A DNA stretch of 64,000 nucleotides from Bacillus pseudomycoides (GCF_022811845.1 NZ_CP064266.1:4402001-4466000); one strand, 5' to 3'. Numbered from the stretch's first letter, positions 27,315 to 36,801 are shown. The notes: generated from the letters alone by a model not told the origin. Program-made: numbers and translations.

Positions 27315-28562
27315 CTAGTCTAAAGAATGGATTAACAGTCCACTACGCAGCTTCGGTTCAAACCAAGTGGACTTCGGCGGCATAACTTCTCCCGCATCCG
27401 CAATTGCTAATAAATCTTCCATTGATGTCGGATATAAAGCAAACGCTACTTTATATTCCCCGTGGTTTACAAGGCGCACTAGCTCCTCTAACCCCCGAAT
27501 ACCACCAACAAAATCAATGCGGCTATCTGCACGTGGGTCGTGAATTTGTAATACTTGACTCAATAAATGATCTTGTAAAATAGAAACATCTAAACGTTTC
27601 ACAACATCATGAGCATCAAATGTTTCTTCTTTCACAGTAAGTTTATACCACCCCTGATCTAAATACATACCAAATGATTTCGGTTCATTTGGTTTATATG
27701 GAGAGGCACCTACTTCTTCCACATAAAAATATTGTGAAATTTGCTGTAAAAATTGTTCCTCAGATAAACTATTTAAATCTTTCACAACACGATTATAATC
27801 CCAAATCGATAGTTCATCATGAGGGAATAACACAGATAAAAAGAAATTAAATTCTTCTTCCCCTGTATAGTTCGGATATTGCTCTCTACGCATAAGCCCT
27901 ACTTTTACAGCGGATGCCGAGCGGTGATGACCATCAGCAATATATAGGGAAGGAATCTCTTCAAATAATGTTACCAATGCAGAAATCGCATCAGTTTCTG
28001 CGATTTTCCATATTACATGTTCAACACCATCATCCGCAGTAAATTGATAAATTGGCGTGTGATTTCCCTGCCAAGTTGCAATGAACTTCGCTACTTCTTC
28101 TTTCGTACGATATGTTAAAAAAATCGGACCCGTATTCGCATTACACATATCAACATGACGAATACGGTCTTGTTCTTTTTCATGACGAGTTCGCTCATGT
28201 TTTTTAATTGTATTATCAGTATACTCATCAATTGATGTACAAACGACAAGACCAGACTGTGTTCTCCCTTGCATTGTTAATTGATAAATATAAAGACATG
28301 GCTCTTCATCTTGAATCAATACTTCTTCTTGGATTAAACGTTGTAGATTTTCACTTGCCTTTTCATATACGCTGTTATCATATGGTGAAACAGCCGGGTC
28401 TAAATCTATTTCAGCTTTATCAATATGTAAAAAAGAATATGAATTTCCCTTTACAACTTCCCTTGCTTCTTCACTATTTAACACATCGTACGGCAGGGCT
28501 GCAACTTGTGCAGCTTTATCAGACACTGGACGAATTGCCCTGAATGGTCGAATTGTTGCCAA
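27315..28562 (-). CDS. DUF1015 family protein
   Basis: The TTG at 28562 is chosen because it lies eight bases after AAAGGAG, giving MATIRPFRAIRPV; an ATG two codons earlier sits too close to the site. The 415-residue protein has the DUF1015 landmarks: AALPYDVLNSEEAR, KKHERTRHEKEQDR, IADGHHRSASA and FFLSVLFPHDEL. It is the third gene of the serC-serA unit, a conserved arrangement, which links it to serine metabolism. A kinase-like or serine-related role is suspected for the family; it is not shown here. Confidence 0.85.
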   Translation of the reverse strand: MATIRPFRAIRPVSDKAAQVAALPYDVLNSEEAREVVKGNSYSFLHIDKAEIDLDPAVSPYDNSVYEKASENLQRLIQEEVLIQDEEPCLYIYQLTMQGRTQSGLVVCTSIDEYTDNTIKKHERTRHEKEQDRIRHVDMCNANTGPIFLTYRTKEEVAKFIATWQGNHTPIYQFTADDGVEHVIWKIAETDAISALVTLFEEIPSLYIADGHHRSASAVKVGLMRREQYPNYTGEEEFNFFLSVLFPHDELSIWDYNRVVKDLNSLSEEQFLQQISQYFYVEEVGASPYKPNEPKSFGMYLDQGWYKLTVKEETFDAHDVVKRLDVSILQDHLLSQVLQIHDPRADSRIDFVGGIRGLEELVRLVNHGEYKVAFALYPTSMEDLLAIADAGEVMPPKSTWFEPKLRSGLLIHSLD

Positions 28563-28575
28563 ATCCATCTCTCCT

Positions 28576-29748
28576 TTATACAATCATTCGAACAGCTACT
28601 ACACCTGTGATTTTCTTTATGTTTTCCACTACATTTTCTTTAATTATATCATCAATCCCATTATCAATATCAATCATTGTATATGCAAAAGAGCCTTTAC
28701 TACGATTTATCATATCAGCAATATTAATATGATGTTCCGCTAAACATCCTGTAATTTGTCCTACCATATTCGGAACATTTTGATGCATAATTGTAATTCG
28801 TTTCTTTCCGACATAAGGAAGTTCTACGTTCGGATAGTTTACTGAATTACGAATATTTCCTGTTTCCAAATAGTCACGTAACTGGCGGGCAGCCATAACT
28901 GCACAATTCTCTTCAGACTCATACGTCGAAGCACCAAGATGAGGTGTTGCTGTCACATTTTTCAGTTTTATTACATTTTCATTTGGAAAATCAGTTACGT
29001 AATGATTAATAATTCCTTCTTCTAAAGCTTTTGCTAATGCAATTTCATCCACAAGTTCTCCTCTTGAGAAGTTAAAGAGACGGACACCTTTTTTCATCGT
29101 TTGCACTGCGTGTTCTCCGATTATCCCTCTTGTTTGGTCTGTCAGTGGAATATGCAATGTAATATAGTCACATGTCGAAAAGATTTCATCTAAACTAAAT
29201 GCACGTTGTACATGTGTTGATAATCGCCATGCTGTTTCAACAGATATATACGGATCATATCCAACAACATCCATACCAAGAGATAACGCATCATTTGCGA
29301 CAAGAGCGCCAATCGCACCAAGACCAATCACACCAAGTCGTTTTCCTGCTATCTCTGAACCGACAAATTGTTTTTTTCCGGCTTCTACAAGCTGCGGAAC
29401 TTCTTCCCCCTCTAATTTCGCTGTCCAACTAACCCCACTTATAATATTACGGGATGACATAATAAGACTGGCAAGAATAAGTTCTTTCACTGCATTCGCA
29501 TTTGCCCCTGGCGTATTAAAAACAACAATGCCTCTTTCTGTACAACGTTCTACAGGAATGTTATTTACACCAGCTCCTGCTCTTGCAATTGCCTTTAAAT
29601 CTTTTGAAAATTCTTCTTGATGTAAGGAAAAGCTTCGAAGTAGTATACCGTCTGGATGTTCTAATCCTTCTCTAACTTCATATCGCTCTCCACCAAAAAT
29701 TTGCAAGCCCTTTTCAGCAATCTGATTTAATGTTTGAACGCGAAACAT
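28576..29748 (-). CDS. serA: D-3-phosphoglycerate dehydrogenase (short form)
   Basis: The 390-residue enzyme has the NAD-binding signature GVIGLGAIGALVANDA, the substrate/catalytic Arg, Glu and His regions (NFSRGELVDE, ATPHLGASTYESEENC), and a C-terminal ACT domain (HQNVPNMVGQITGCL). It oxidises 3-phosphoglycerate as the first step of serine synthesis. The ACT domain suggests serine feedback. It lies 12 bases after serC and 14 bases before the DUF1015 start. Confidence 0.92.
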   Translation of the reverse strand: MFRVQTLNQIAEKGLQIFGGERYEVREGLEHPDGILLRSFSLHQEEFSKDLKAIARAGAGVNNIPVERCTERGIVVFNTPGANANAVKELILASLIMSSRNIISGVSWTAKLEGEEVPQLVEAGKKQFVGSEIAGKRLGVIGLGAIGALVANDALSLGMDVVGYDPYISVETAWRLSTHVQRAFSLDEIFSTCDYITLHIPLTDQTRGIIGEHAVQTMKKGVRLFNFSRGELVDEIALAKALEEGIINHYVTDFPNENVIKLKNVTATPHLGASTYESEENCAVMAARQLRDYLETGNIRNSVNYPNVELPYVGKKRITIMHQNVPNMVGQITGCLAEHHINIADMINRSKGSFAYTMIDIDNGIDDIIKENVVENIKKITGVVAVRMIV

Positions 29749-29760
29749 TTCTCCATCTCC

Positions 29761-30843
29761 CTATCTATTCTCTAACTCAAAATCCTTCATGTAATTTACT
29801 AATTGTTGAACGCCTTCTACTGGCATTGCATTATAAATACTCGCTCGCATACCACCAACTGAACGATGCCCTTTTAATGTAACAAGCCCTAACGTTTTTG
29901 CTTTTTGTAAAAATTGCTCATTTAAATCATTCGATGGTGTTGTAAATGGAATATTCATAAGCGAACGATATGCGGGATCAACCGGTGAAGTAAATAATTT
30001 AGATTCATCTAAAAAATTATATAGAAGCGCTGCTTTTTTTCTGTTTTGTTCTTCAATCGCAGATACACCGCCCTGCTCCTTTAACCATTCTAGTACTAGC
30101 TTCGTCACATAGATACTAAAGGATGGTGGTGTATTATATAAGGAATTATTTTTACTGTAAGTTTCATAGTTTAACATTGCTGGACAAGAAGTATCCGCTT
30201 TACCAATTAAGTCTTTTCTAATAATTGCAATCGTTAGCCCTGCTGGTCCTAAATTTTTTTGTGCTCCCGCATAAATGAAACCAAATTTCTCTACATCGTA
30301 TTCTTCTGATAAAATATTTGAAGACATATCAGCAATAAGTGGAATATTCTCTAATTTCGGCAATTCAATATACTTCGTTCCTTCAATCGTATTATTCGTT
30401 GTTATATGTACATAATCTAGTTTTTTGGGAATCATTGAAACATCAACATATGGAATCGTTGAAAAATGATTTTCTTCCGATGAAGCAATAACTTCTACTT
30501 CTCCAGTTTTCTGAGCCTCCTGTAAGGCTTTCTTAGACCATGACCCTGTAAGGACATATCCAGCTCTTTTATGTTCATTCATTACATTTAATGGAACCAT
30601 TGAAAACTGCAGAGATGCCCCTCCTTGTAAAAATAACACGTCGTAATTCTCAGGAATGTGCATCAATTCACGAAGCAAGCTACTTGCTTCATCTATAATA
30701 TTTTGAAACTCTGAAGATCGGTGACTCATTTCAATAACAGACATGCCTGTCCGGTTATAATTCAAAAGCTCCTTTTGCACTTTTTCTAAAACTGGCAAAG
30801 GGAGTATAGATGGTCCTGCTGAAAAATTGTAAACCCTCTCCAT
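29761..30843 (-). CDS. serC: Phosphoserine aminotransferase
   Basis: The start at ATG 30843 (MERVYNFSAGPS) is chosen from family conservation; the frame stays open further upstream but gives non-conserved sequence. The 360-residue PLP enzyme has FSAGPSILP, MSVIEMSHRS, LFLQGGASLQFS and the PLP-lysine region YAGAQKNLGPAG. It transaminates 3-phosphohydroxypyruvate to phosphoserine. It heads the serC-serA-DUF1015 unit. Confidence 0.93.
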   Translation of the reverse strand: MERVYNFSAGPSILPLPVLEKVQKELLNYNRTGMSVIEMSHRSSEFQNIIDEASSLLRELMHIPENYDVLFLQGGASLQFSMVPLNVMNEHKRAGYVLTGSWSKKALQEAQKTGEVEVIASSEENHFSTIPYVDVSMIPKKLDYVHITTNNTIEGTKYIELPKLENIPLIADMSSNILSEEYDVEKFGFIYAGAQKNLGPAGLTIAIIRKDLIGKADTSCPAMLNYETYSKNNSLYNTPPSFSIYVTKLVLEWLKEQGGVSAIEEQNRKKAALLYNFLDESKLFTSPVDPAYRSLMNIPFTTPSNDLNEQFLQKAKTLGLVTLKGHRSVGGMRASIYNAMPVEGVQQLVNYMKDFELENR

Positions 30844-30994
30844 CACTTTTACGACCTCCCTGTTTCTATATTTATTAATTTTTAAACTTTCTGAATTATA
30901 ACCCATATAAAATATACGGTCAATTTGTTTTGCTTTATTAGGGTGCAAGACGTAATGGAACCGTTTGCAGATGCATTTCCACTCATAAACATAC

Positions 30995-31028
30995 AAAAAA
31001 GTGTTAAGCATTTTCTCATGCCTAACAC
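30995..31028 (-). terminator. Terminator after the DUF378 gene
   Basis: GTGTTAGGCAT pairs with ATGCTTAACAC (one mismatch), followed on the minus strand by a TTTTTTG tract. Confidence 0.75.
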
Positions 31029-31050
31029 CCCATTCATAAATTTATAAGAG

Positions 31051-31242
31051 CTAATTGTCCGTAAAGAACCGATCATAAATTTGATAAATAGCAGAAAGAC
31101 CAAAAAGCCAATAAATGGTATCCACAAGAGCTGGTGTAGAACCAAACCATTTCTCAACTACATTATAATCGAGCGCCACAAACAACCAATCCAAACCGCC
31201 AAGAATCACCAGAATTACTGTAAGGTAAGACAAAAATTTCAT
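31051..31242 (-). CDS. DUF378 family small membrane protein
   Basis: The 63-residue protein has two membrane segments with the DUF378 pattern: VILVILGGLDWLFVALDYNVV and IYWLFGLSAIYQIYD. The family is common in Firmicutes; function is unknown. A GGGGGC site lies before the ATG. Confidence 0.85.
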   Translation of the reverse strand: MKFLSYLTVILVILGGLDWLFVALDYNVVEKWFGSTPALVDTIYWLFGLSAIYQIYDRFFTDN

Positions 31243-31333
31243 TATGATTGCCCCCTAGGTGATAAAATGGTGAAAGGCCTTTCACTAGAATATATGTAAC
31301 AAATCAAAAAACTTTCTTTATTTTTTAATTAAA

Positions 31334-31380
31334 TTTATCAAGCATTAGCGAGCAGTAATATCCCTACCTCAACATTCAGC
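31334..31380. repeat. Partial interspersed repeat, copy 3
   Basis: TTATCAAGCATTAGCGAGCAG and the following CCTACCTCAACATTCAGC match one end of the repeat at 17389 with a few changes. The other end is missing. Confidence 0.5.
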
Positions 31381-31387
31381 AAATACT

Positions 31388-31412
31388 AAAAGGAGGACAT
31401 TTGTCCCCCTTA
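31388..31412 (-). terminator. Short hairpin after the TPR gene
   Basis: AAGGAGGACATTTGTCCCCCTT forms a short hairpin about 40 bases after the stop of the TPR protein gene. The T tract is weak. Confidence 0.4.
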
Positions 31413-31450
31413 CTTGTTATATAAAAATAAACAATGTAACTGAACTGATT

Positions 31451-33190
31451 TTATTTTGTTCCTACTGCAATACCTTGTGTATCCATTTTCGCGATTAACT
31501 CATGATATCTCTGCACCTCTCGCTCACTATTGTCCCAACTTTCACCGTAAACGTGACTTAGTTTTGTTGCTCGGATTTCTAAAAGAAACGAGCTCTCCTC
31601 ATCTTGCAATAATACATACGTAATAGTTCCTTCTTTATAAAATTTAGCTGGATGTGCATTTTTTAATTTCCCAACACTAGGTTGGCCAACCTTTCCCATC
31701 ACAACTGGAACATAACCCTCCTCAACAAATTGCCGAAGGGAGTTCTCGCTAAAATCACTTCTTTTCAATGAATATAAAATAGATTGCACCGCATACTTAT
31801 TGAATTTTTCTTTTTGTTCTTCAAGCGCTCTATCCTGATATTCAACAATCGCTTGTTTTGTTTCTTGGCTAATATGTGGCGTTGTATTTCCAGTTTCCCT
31901 CTGATACAGGTTGTATAATTTTTCAGCACGATAAATAAGAGTAAAGGAGAAAATAATGACTAGACAGATTCCCCATTTATTATAACGTGGAGATTTAATA
32001 TCTGAATACGATTGAATTTGTTTATGCTCTTCAGACGATAAGTGTGACCGAGCAACCGTGGGTGCCACTTCTTCGGCTTGTCGTTTTTCAAACACGGCTT
32101 CTTTTCCCCAAAAACTTGCTAATTGCGACTCAATCTCTTCTGGTGACAGCTTTTGTGTCGCTACATTTACAAGCTCTACTTTCCCAACTTCGCGTGTCAT
32201 TTTAGAGATTTCTCGATCTCTAATAGATTGATTCTGGCGCAGATTCGTTCTCCAATCCGATGGCATACTTAGTCCAGCTTCTTTATATATCTTCCCTTTA
32301 ATGATAGAAGAAACAAGACACATCACAAGAACAACAAAATAGATAATACCTGCATACCAACCTATCACATATATAGGAAGAATAAGCCATCCAATAAAAC
32401 TTAATAACATTAAAAAAGTATACACATACCGATTTAGATCATATACAAATCCAAATAACGAGCAAAATTTAGAAAAAGCTCGTACTAAAATTTGTGAAAA
32501 TCCCATAGTAAAAGCACAAAATTTATTTTTCGTTACAATTGTATCTTTATAAATTCCTCTAACATCTTCATCATTTGGATCTAGCTTCATCGCAGTTTCA
32601 GCTAGCATTCTTGCTTTTTTAAAATTCCCCTTCTCCTTCGCTATACTTGCAAAATAGAAAAGATTTGCTATATTTTCTGGATTTAATTCTAAAGCACGCT
32701 TTTCAGCCTTTAATCCCTCTTCTTTTCGTTTTGGGAAATGTTTTAAAAGGATATGAGCATACCTACCTACATACGTTTCATTTTCAGGGTCTAATTCCAT
32801 CGCCTTTTCTAGGTAAACAAGTACATTCTTCATTCCTTCAAGATGCATGACAGCTTCGCTCATATAGAAATAATATGGTCCCTCTTCAGGGTAGTTTCTT
32901 ATACCAATTTCCGCTATTTCTCTTAATCTTGTAAAATTTCTTTGCGCAGTAAAAATATCTAATCCTGCTAAAAGAACAAATTCATTTAAGTGATCTAATT
33001 TAAGCGCTTCTTCTATATATTCACTTGCAATATCACTTTCATAAAGCCCATAGAAATATACATAGCTTAAGCTGAGATATCCATAAACATCTTCTGGATC
33101 TTCTCTAACCATAAGTGCCGCTTCTTCTTTGGCACGCTCAACATCACCAAGCTTCAGCAAATAATAAACCCTTCTAAAATTGTCTTCCAT
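31451..33190 (-). CDS. TPR-repeat membrane protein
   Basis: The 579-residue protein has about five N-terminal tetratricopeptide-like repeats (residues 1-210; DPENETYVGRYAHIL, NPENIANLFYFASIA, DPNDEDVRGIY). Two membrane segments follow at about 254-296 and a third at 405-421, then a C-terminal domain of some 150 residues, probably outside. It lies 25 bases after an AAA+ ATPase gene. The pair suggests a membrane adaptor for a soluble ATPase. Family and function are not recognised beyond TPR. Confidence 0.8.
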   Translation of the reverse strand: MEDNFRRVYYLLKLGDVERAKEEAALMVREDPEDVYGYLSLSYVYFYGLYESDIASEYIEEALKLDHLNEFVLLAGLDIFTAQRNFTRLREIAEIGIRNYPEEGPYYFYMSEAVMHLEGMKNVLVYLEKAMELDPENETYVGRYAHILLKHFPKRKEEGLKAEKRALELNPENIANLFYFASIAKEKGNFKKARMLAETAMKLDPNDEDVRGIYKDTIVTKNKFCAFTMGFSQILVRAFSKFCSLFGFVYDLNRYVYTFLMLLSFIGWLILPIYVIGWYAGIIYFVVLVMCLVSSIIKGKIYKEAGLSMPSDWRTNLRQNQSIRDREISKMTREVGKVELVNVATQKLSPEEIESQLASFWGKEAVFEKRQAEEVAPTVARSHLSSEEHKQIQSYSDIKSPRYNKWGICLVIIFSFTLIYRAEKLYNLYQRETGNTTPHISQETKQAIVEYQDRALEEQKEKFNKYAVQSILYSLKRSDFSENSLRQFVEEGYVPVVMGKVGQPSVGKLKNAHPAKFYKEGTITYVLLQDEESSFLLEIRATKLSHVYGESWDNSEREVQRYHELIAKMDTQGIAVGTK

Positions 33191-33215
33191 TCCCTCATCC
33201 CCTGCTTCTTACCTG

Positions 33216-34160
33216 CTATTTCAATCTATGTTCTTTCATATAATCTAGCACTTTATCAAAATCCTTATTCACATCGCCAAATGTCGCATAATTTTTCGCT
33301 GTTGAAAACCAATCTAAAGTCGTTGGCTGACGTTTCTTCATCGCTTCTAGCAAGTCTTCATTTGAAAGAGGTTGTAATTGCCCTGTTTCAAATGAACGCT
33401 GAATTGCTTTATTAATCGCATCCTCAACTAAATATGTTAAATCGGCACCCGAAAAATGCTCTGCATACTTTGCGACTAAATCAAGCTGCAATTCTGTTTT
33501 TGGCTTATCTTTTGTTTTCAAATCCAGTATTGTTAATCGTTCCTCATAAGTCGGTGGTGCAACAAAAACAAGAGAATTAAAGCGTCCTGGACGGCGCAAT
33601 GCAGGGTCAATATACCATGGTGTATTTGTTGCACCAATAATATAAACTCCTTCATTAAAAGAATTACTTCCATCCATTTCTACTAGCAATTGATTTACTA
33701 GCGTCCGCTGATGATGGGAACCCATCTTTTGTCTATTTCCACCAAATGCATCTAACTCATCAATAAACAAAATACATGGCTTTGTTCTCCGCGCTTCCTC
33801 AAAAATCTCATGTAAATTTTTCTCAGACTCACCAGTCCACATAGAAAGTATCGCTTGCAGTTCCAAATGGATAAAATTCGCATCAATTTCCCCAGCTACC
33901 GCACGTGCTAAAAATGTCTTCCCGCAACCAGGTGGTCCATAAAATAGCAAACTTCCACCTGTTTTCTTACCAAACGCTTGAAAATATTCAGGATTTTTAA
34001 TTGGCATAATAAAATCCATATTAATTTTCTTCTTAATCTCTTCCATTCCACCAACATCAGCGAAAGTCATTTTACTTTCTTCCACTTCCACCATTCTATT
34101 TTGTTCTCTATCAAAAGAAATCACCTTAATTTTTTCGTGATATTTCTCCATATCTTTCAC
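33216..34160 (-). CDS. AAA+ ATPase (Cdc48/FtsH-like), no protease domain
   Basis: The 314-residue protein begins with a short lead, then MTFADVGGMEEIKKKI, Walker A GPPGCGKT near residue 75, pore-loop-like ILSMWTGESEKN, Walker B CILFIDELDAF, sensor-1 GATNTP, the Arg-finger region PALRRPGRF and a C-terminal lid. It is a single AAA+ module like those of FtsH or Cdc48, but with no HEXXH zinc-protease domain. It is the first gene of a pair with a TPR membrane protein. A GTG start at 34160 is assumed; an ATG three codons on is possible. Confidence 0.85.
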   Translation of the reverse strand: MKDMEKYHEKIKVISFDREQNRMVEVEESKMTFADVGGMEEIKKKINMDFIMPIKNPEYFQAFGKKTGGSLLFYGPPGCGKTFLARAVAGEIDANFIHLELQAILSMWTGESEKNLHEIFEEARRTKPCILFIDELDAFGGNRQKMGSHHQRTLVNQLLVEMDGSNSFNEGVYIIGATNTPWYIDPALRRPGRFNSLVFVAPPTYEERLTILDLKTKDKPKTELQLDLVAKYAEHFSGADLTYLVEDAINKAIQRSFETGQLQPLSNEDLLEAMKKRQPTTLDWFSTAKNYATFGDVNKDFDKVLDYMKEHRLK

Positions 34161-34352
34161 TTTTATTCATTCCCCTCTAAATAATCACTTTGATTCTAAC
34201 TAACGTTTTCATGATGTTTGTAGAGTGAATCTCTCCAAAAACACCAGAAAGAATAGCTAATACAACTTATTATTCTAAAAATGAAATATTCCAAAAAATA
34301 TCATAGCAAATAAAGTTTTTATGCGTTGTCGTATTTCGTCGAATACAACAAA

Positions 34353-34382
34353 AAAAAGGGATCATCCTCCTATCCCTTTTTA
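34353..34382 (-). terminator. Terminator
   Basis: AAAAAGGGAT pairs with ATCCCTTTTT. On the minus strand it ends in a T run, so it can stop transcripts coming from endonuclease V. Confidence 0.75.
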
Positions 34383-34390
34383 CAGATTTC

Positions 34391-34452
34391 GCGATACGGG
34401 AAAGCTCATGCAGGACTTTAGTCCGCCTTTAGGCATGGGATGAAAGTATCGC
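34391..34452. other. Structured palindromic element, IS605-type end
   Basis: GCGATAC and GTATCGC close a 62-base fold that contains the inner hairpin GGACTTTAGTCC and a CATGC/GCATG stem. Its minus-strand reading resembles the hairpin ends of IS200/IS605 (TnpB/IscB) elements. It lies 70 bases before the omega-RNA-like sequence. Confidence 0.5.
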
Positions 34453-34519
34453 TTTTTCATATAAAAACACTTGTTTTTTAGGTATAATTCAACTATAGAC
34501 AAGAACAAGTCTTTAAAAC

Positions 34520-34812
34520 GCTTATGTGTTCATTGAAAACAGGATATAGTATGAGGTTCGATAGTCTAATTCACGCTATCGGTAAAACTATATGTGTCGT
34601 CAAGAACAAGACGCTAAAACATTTGAACACGCAACTAGCTGTATGGTATGGTCACAGTACCGTAGCTCACGAACCTATATGGTCTGTCGTGAGAGTGGTG
34701 ATGGCACACCGCAATCTTGCACGTCAGCGATATCAGAAATGAACTTCGCCTTTGGTAGCAAGAATCCCACTGGCATTAACCAGCTTGCCCCTTTAGGGGT
34801 GGGAGTGTCAAA
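34520..34812 (+). ncRNA. HEARO-like (IscB/IsrB omega RNA) sequence without an ORF
   Basis: The stretch carries the sequence blocks I recall from HEARO/IscB guide RNAs in the right order: GTTCATTG, then AATTCACGC with TAAAACTATATGTG, then GCAATCTTGCACGTC, AGAAATGAA and a final hairpin tract (AGAATCCCAC ... CCCCTTTAGGGG ... GTGGGAGTG). A TATAAT box lies at 34483-34488. Known loci have an iscB or isrB gene just downstream; here endonuclease V begins its 3' end 13 bases on, in the opposite direction. Short ORFs across it look non-coding. Assignment is from memory of the family, not from a covariance search. Confidence 0.6.
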
Positions 34813-34824
34813 TAGACATACCTA

Positions 34825-35541
34825 TCATTTATCATTTTCCCTCTTGTCTCTTCTCACCTTATGCGTTTCTAAATCTGCCAACCTCACTGGAATTGGTAAT
34901 CTACTTTCTTTCCCGATTAAATTCAATACAATTTGAACACTCGTATCTAAATCGATATTATTTCCACAAGAGACAAAAATCGGTTTTACATTCTCCTTCG
35001 TCCTTAGAACTCTTCCATATACCTCATCATCAATCATAATATCACTAAAAGTAAACGCCTTATTCTCTGGCATGATAAAATCAACATCTTTAATCTTAAG
35101 ATAACTTTTCGCTACACCGATTGTAGGCTTTTGTAAGAAAAAAGAAGCATGTGTTGCAATTCCCATATGTTTATAGTGTAAATAACCATTCCCATCAAAC
35201 ATGAATAGATCTGGATTTGAAGTAAGCTTTTTAGTTGCCTCTATTACTAAAGGTAACTCACGGAATGCTAAAAAACCTGGTATATACGGTACCGTTACCT
35301 CCCCATAGCTATAGACCTTCTCCACTTCCTTCTTCGTATGATAATCAATAACAACAATACAGCAAGTTCCATAGTGCTTATCATCTTTTTCCCAATAAGC
35401 TAAATCTACTCCAGCTATTAAACTTACATCTTCTAGATGAAAGTTATTTTTCAATTCAATTCTATGTATCAATTTATCTTGAATTCCAGAAAATTCTTTT
35501 TCTAAATTTAGATTAAATGAATGTACTTCTCTAACTTCCAT
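34825..35541 (-). CDS. nfi: Endonuclease V
   Basis: The 238-residue protein has the EndoV motifs: AGVDLAYW (metal-binding Asp), YIPGFLAFRELP, FDGNGYLHYKHMGIATH (Asp and His) and GVAKSYL. It cleaves DNA near deaminated bases such as hypoxanthine. The site AGAGGATGAGAAC precedes ATG 35541. The omega-RNA-like element sits just past its stop, and the gene appears complete. Confidence 0.9.
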   Translation of the reverse strand: MEVREVHSFNLNLEKEFSGIQDKLIHRIELKNNFHLEDVSLIAGVDLAYWEKDDKHYGTCCIVVIDYHTKKEVEKVYSYGEVTVPYIPGFLAFRELPLVIEATKKLTSNPDLFMFDGNGYLHYKHMGIATHASFFLQKPTIGVAKSYLKIKDVDFIMPENKAFTFSDIMIDDEVYGRVLRTKENVKPIFVSCGNNIDLDTSVQIVLNLIGKESRLPIPVRLADLETHKVRRDKRENDK

Positions 35542-35562
35542 GTTCTCATCCTCTTTTTATTA

Positions 35563-35955
35563 TCATTTATACGAAACAGCTCCTATGTATCTCATTGCAT
35601 AAAGGTTTTCATTTATATTTGTTATTTCACCACTGTATTCATAGTTATAGATCATAATAATCGTGTTGTACTTCATCTCTAGTATATTCGAAGTAAATCT
35701 TTTCATCTGCGGTATCACAACTTCTTCATAAGAACATCCTGCTAGTAAAGTTTCTAGATGATCACTTCGCTTTAAATAAAATTCTTTTTCAATAAAGTCC
35801 TCATCAATATCATACATACAAATCTGAAAGTCTTTTATAAATGATGAAGCTATGGAATCACCATCATCTGTATATTTTATACTGAAATAGTCCTCTAAAA
35901 AATCTTGAGATTCCATGTTTCCTAGCCATAATGAGACCACACCTTCTTTTTCCAT
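35563..35955 (-). CDS. Imm22-family immunity protein
   Basis: ATG 35955 is chosen because GGAG lies nine bases upstream and gives the usual family start MEKEGVVSLWLGN; an in-frame ATG at 35970 is less good. The 130-residue acidic protein follows the Imm22 pattern: SLWLGN-x(7)-ED/E-Y-SIKYTDDGDSI-x-SSFIKDF. A paralog lies at 47132. Imm22 proteins neutralise polymorphic toxins by family prediction. No cognate toxin is present. Confidence 0.78.
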   Translation of the reverse strand: MEKEGVVSLWLGNMESQDFLEDYFSIKYTDDGDSIASSFIKDFQICMYDIDEDFIEKEFYLKRSDHLETLLAGCSYEEVVIPQMKRFTSNILEMKYNTIIMIYNYEYSGEITNINENLYAMRYIGAVSYK

Positions 35956-36134
35956 GCATACAAACTCCATTCATATATCGTTTTTTTCAGTACACAAAAG
36001 TAATTCTTAAACCCTCTACATACTACGCTTCAAAACCAGTTACTATCCATTCATCTACTAGATCCAAAAAATCAACACTATTTCATTACCTCCTAACTTC
36101 TATTTCGCTTTGAACGTTTCATTATATATTTTCA

Positions 36135-36653
36135 CTAAAGCATGGAAATAAGTTTAGCTAAACTATTACTAATAACTTCAAAAGTCCCTTTTTCATAATC
36201 TTCTATCTTCACTTGGCCATTTTCATTATCTACAACTACCAAAAGCCCGTTACATTCCATACCTATAGGAATATTTTTCAACTCATTATGGTGCGCTTTT
36301 TTATAATCTTGTAAAAAGGTATAAAAATCTCGACGTTCAATTCCTGGTATAACAGGATTTAGCTCTATGTTATACTCTAAATAACTACCTGCTAAATCTA
36401 AAAACCAGTAGGAATTATAATATTCTTTAATCGAATGATGTAATTGTACTGCTAATTTCTTTTCTATATCAGAAAAGTCATGAAATAAATCTTTTTCTAT
36501 AGGCTTCCAAAAAATATATTCCTCTGCATCTGGTTCCCCTACATATATAAAAGAATCTGCTTCTTCTATCCATACGGATTTTGGTAATGAATGATTATAG
36601 TTTTTCCATTCCTTAAATAATTTATGAAAATACTGCTCCATTTCTCTTTTCAT
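36135..36653 (-). CDS. Syd-like (SUKH superfamily) immunity protein, copy 1
   Basis: ATG 36653 follows GGGAGAAG with good spacing, giving 172 residues. The Syd features are visible: YIFWKPIEK, a KEYYNSYWFLDLAGSY segment, then LLVVVDNENGQVKIEDYEKG near the C-terminus. E. coli Syd binds SecY, but Gram-positive members of the SUKH superfamily mostly sit in toxin-immunity loci. Two further paralogs lie at 42508 and 43042. Confidence 0.75.
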   Translation of the reverse strand: MKREMEQYFHKLFKEWKNYNHSLPKSVWIEEADSFIYVGEPDAEEYIFWKPIEKDLFHDFSDIEKKLAVQLHHSIKEYYNSYWFLDLAGSYLEYNIELNPVIPGIERRDFYTFLQDYKKAHHNELKNIPIGMECNGLLVVVDNENGQVKIEDYEKGTFEVISNSLAKLISML

Positions 36654-36801
36654 TTTCACTTCTCCCAAACCATTATCTATTCCCTACTTAATACAATTCA
36701 CTAATAAGTTCAGTACAACTTCGTGTAGCATAATATACATTTTCTCTTTGTACAGAATCTATCTGGCTACAAGTTATTATTCCTCTTTAGAGTATGTTAT
36801 T

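Noticed and set aside
34524..34936. Two overlapping plus-strand ORFs of 72 and 114 codons
   Set aside because: They lie across the omega-RNA-like sequence and the antisense of endonuclease V, with no domain similarity and poor codon use.
36025..36082. Coding-like trace FLDLVDEWIVTGFEA upstream of the Imm22 gene
   Set aside because: Only 15 codons between stops; too short to call even a pseudogene.
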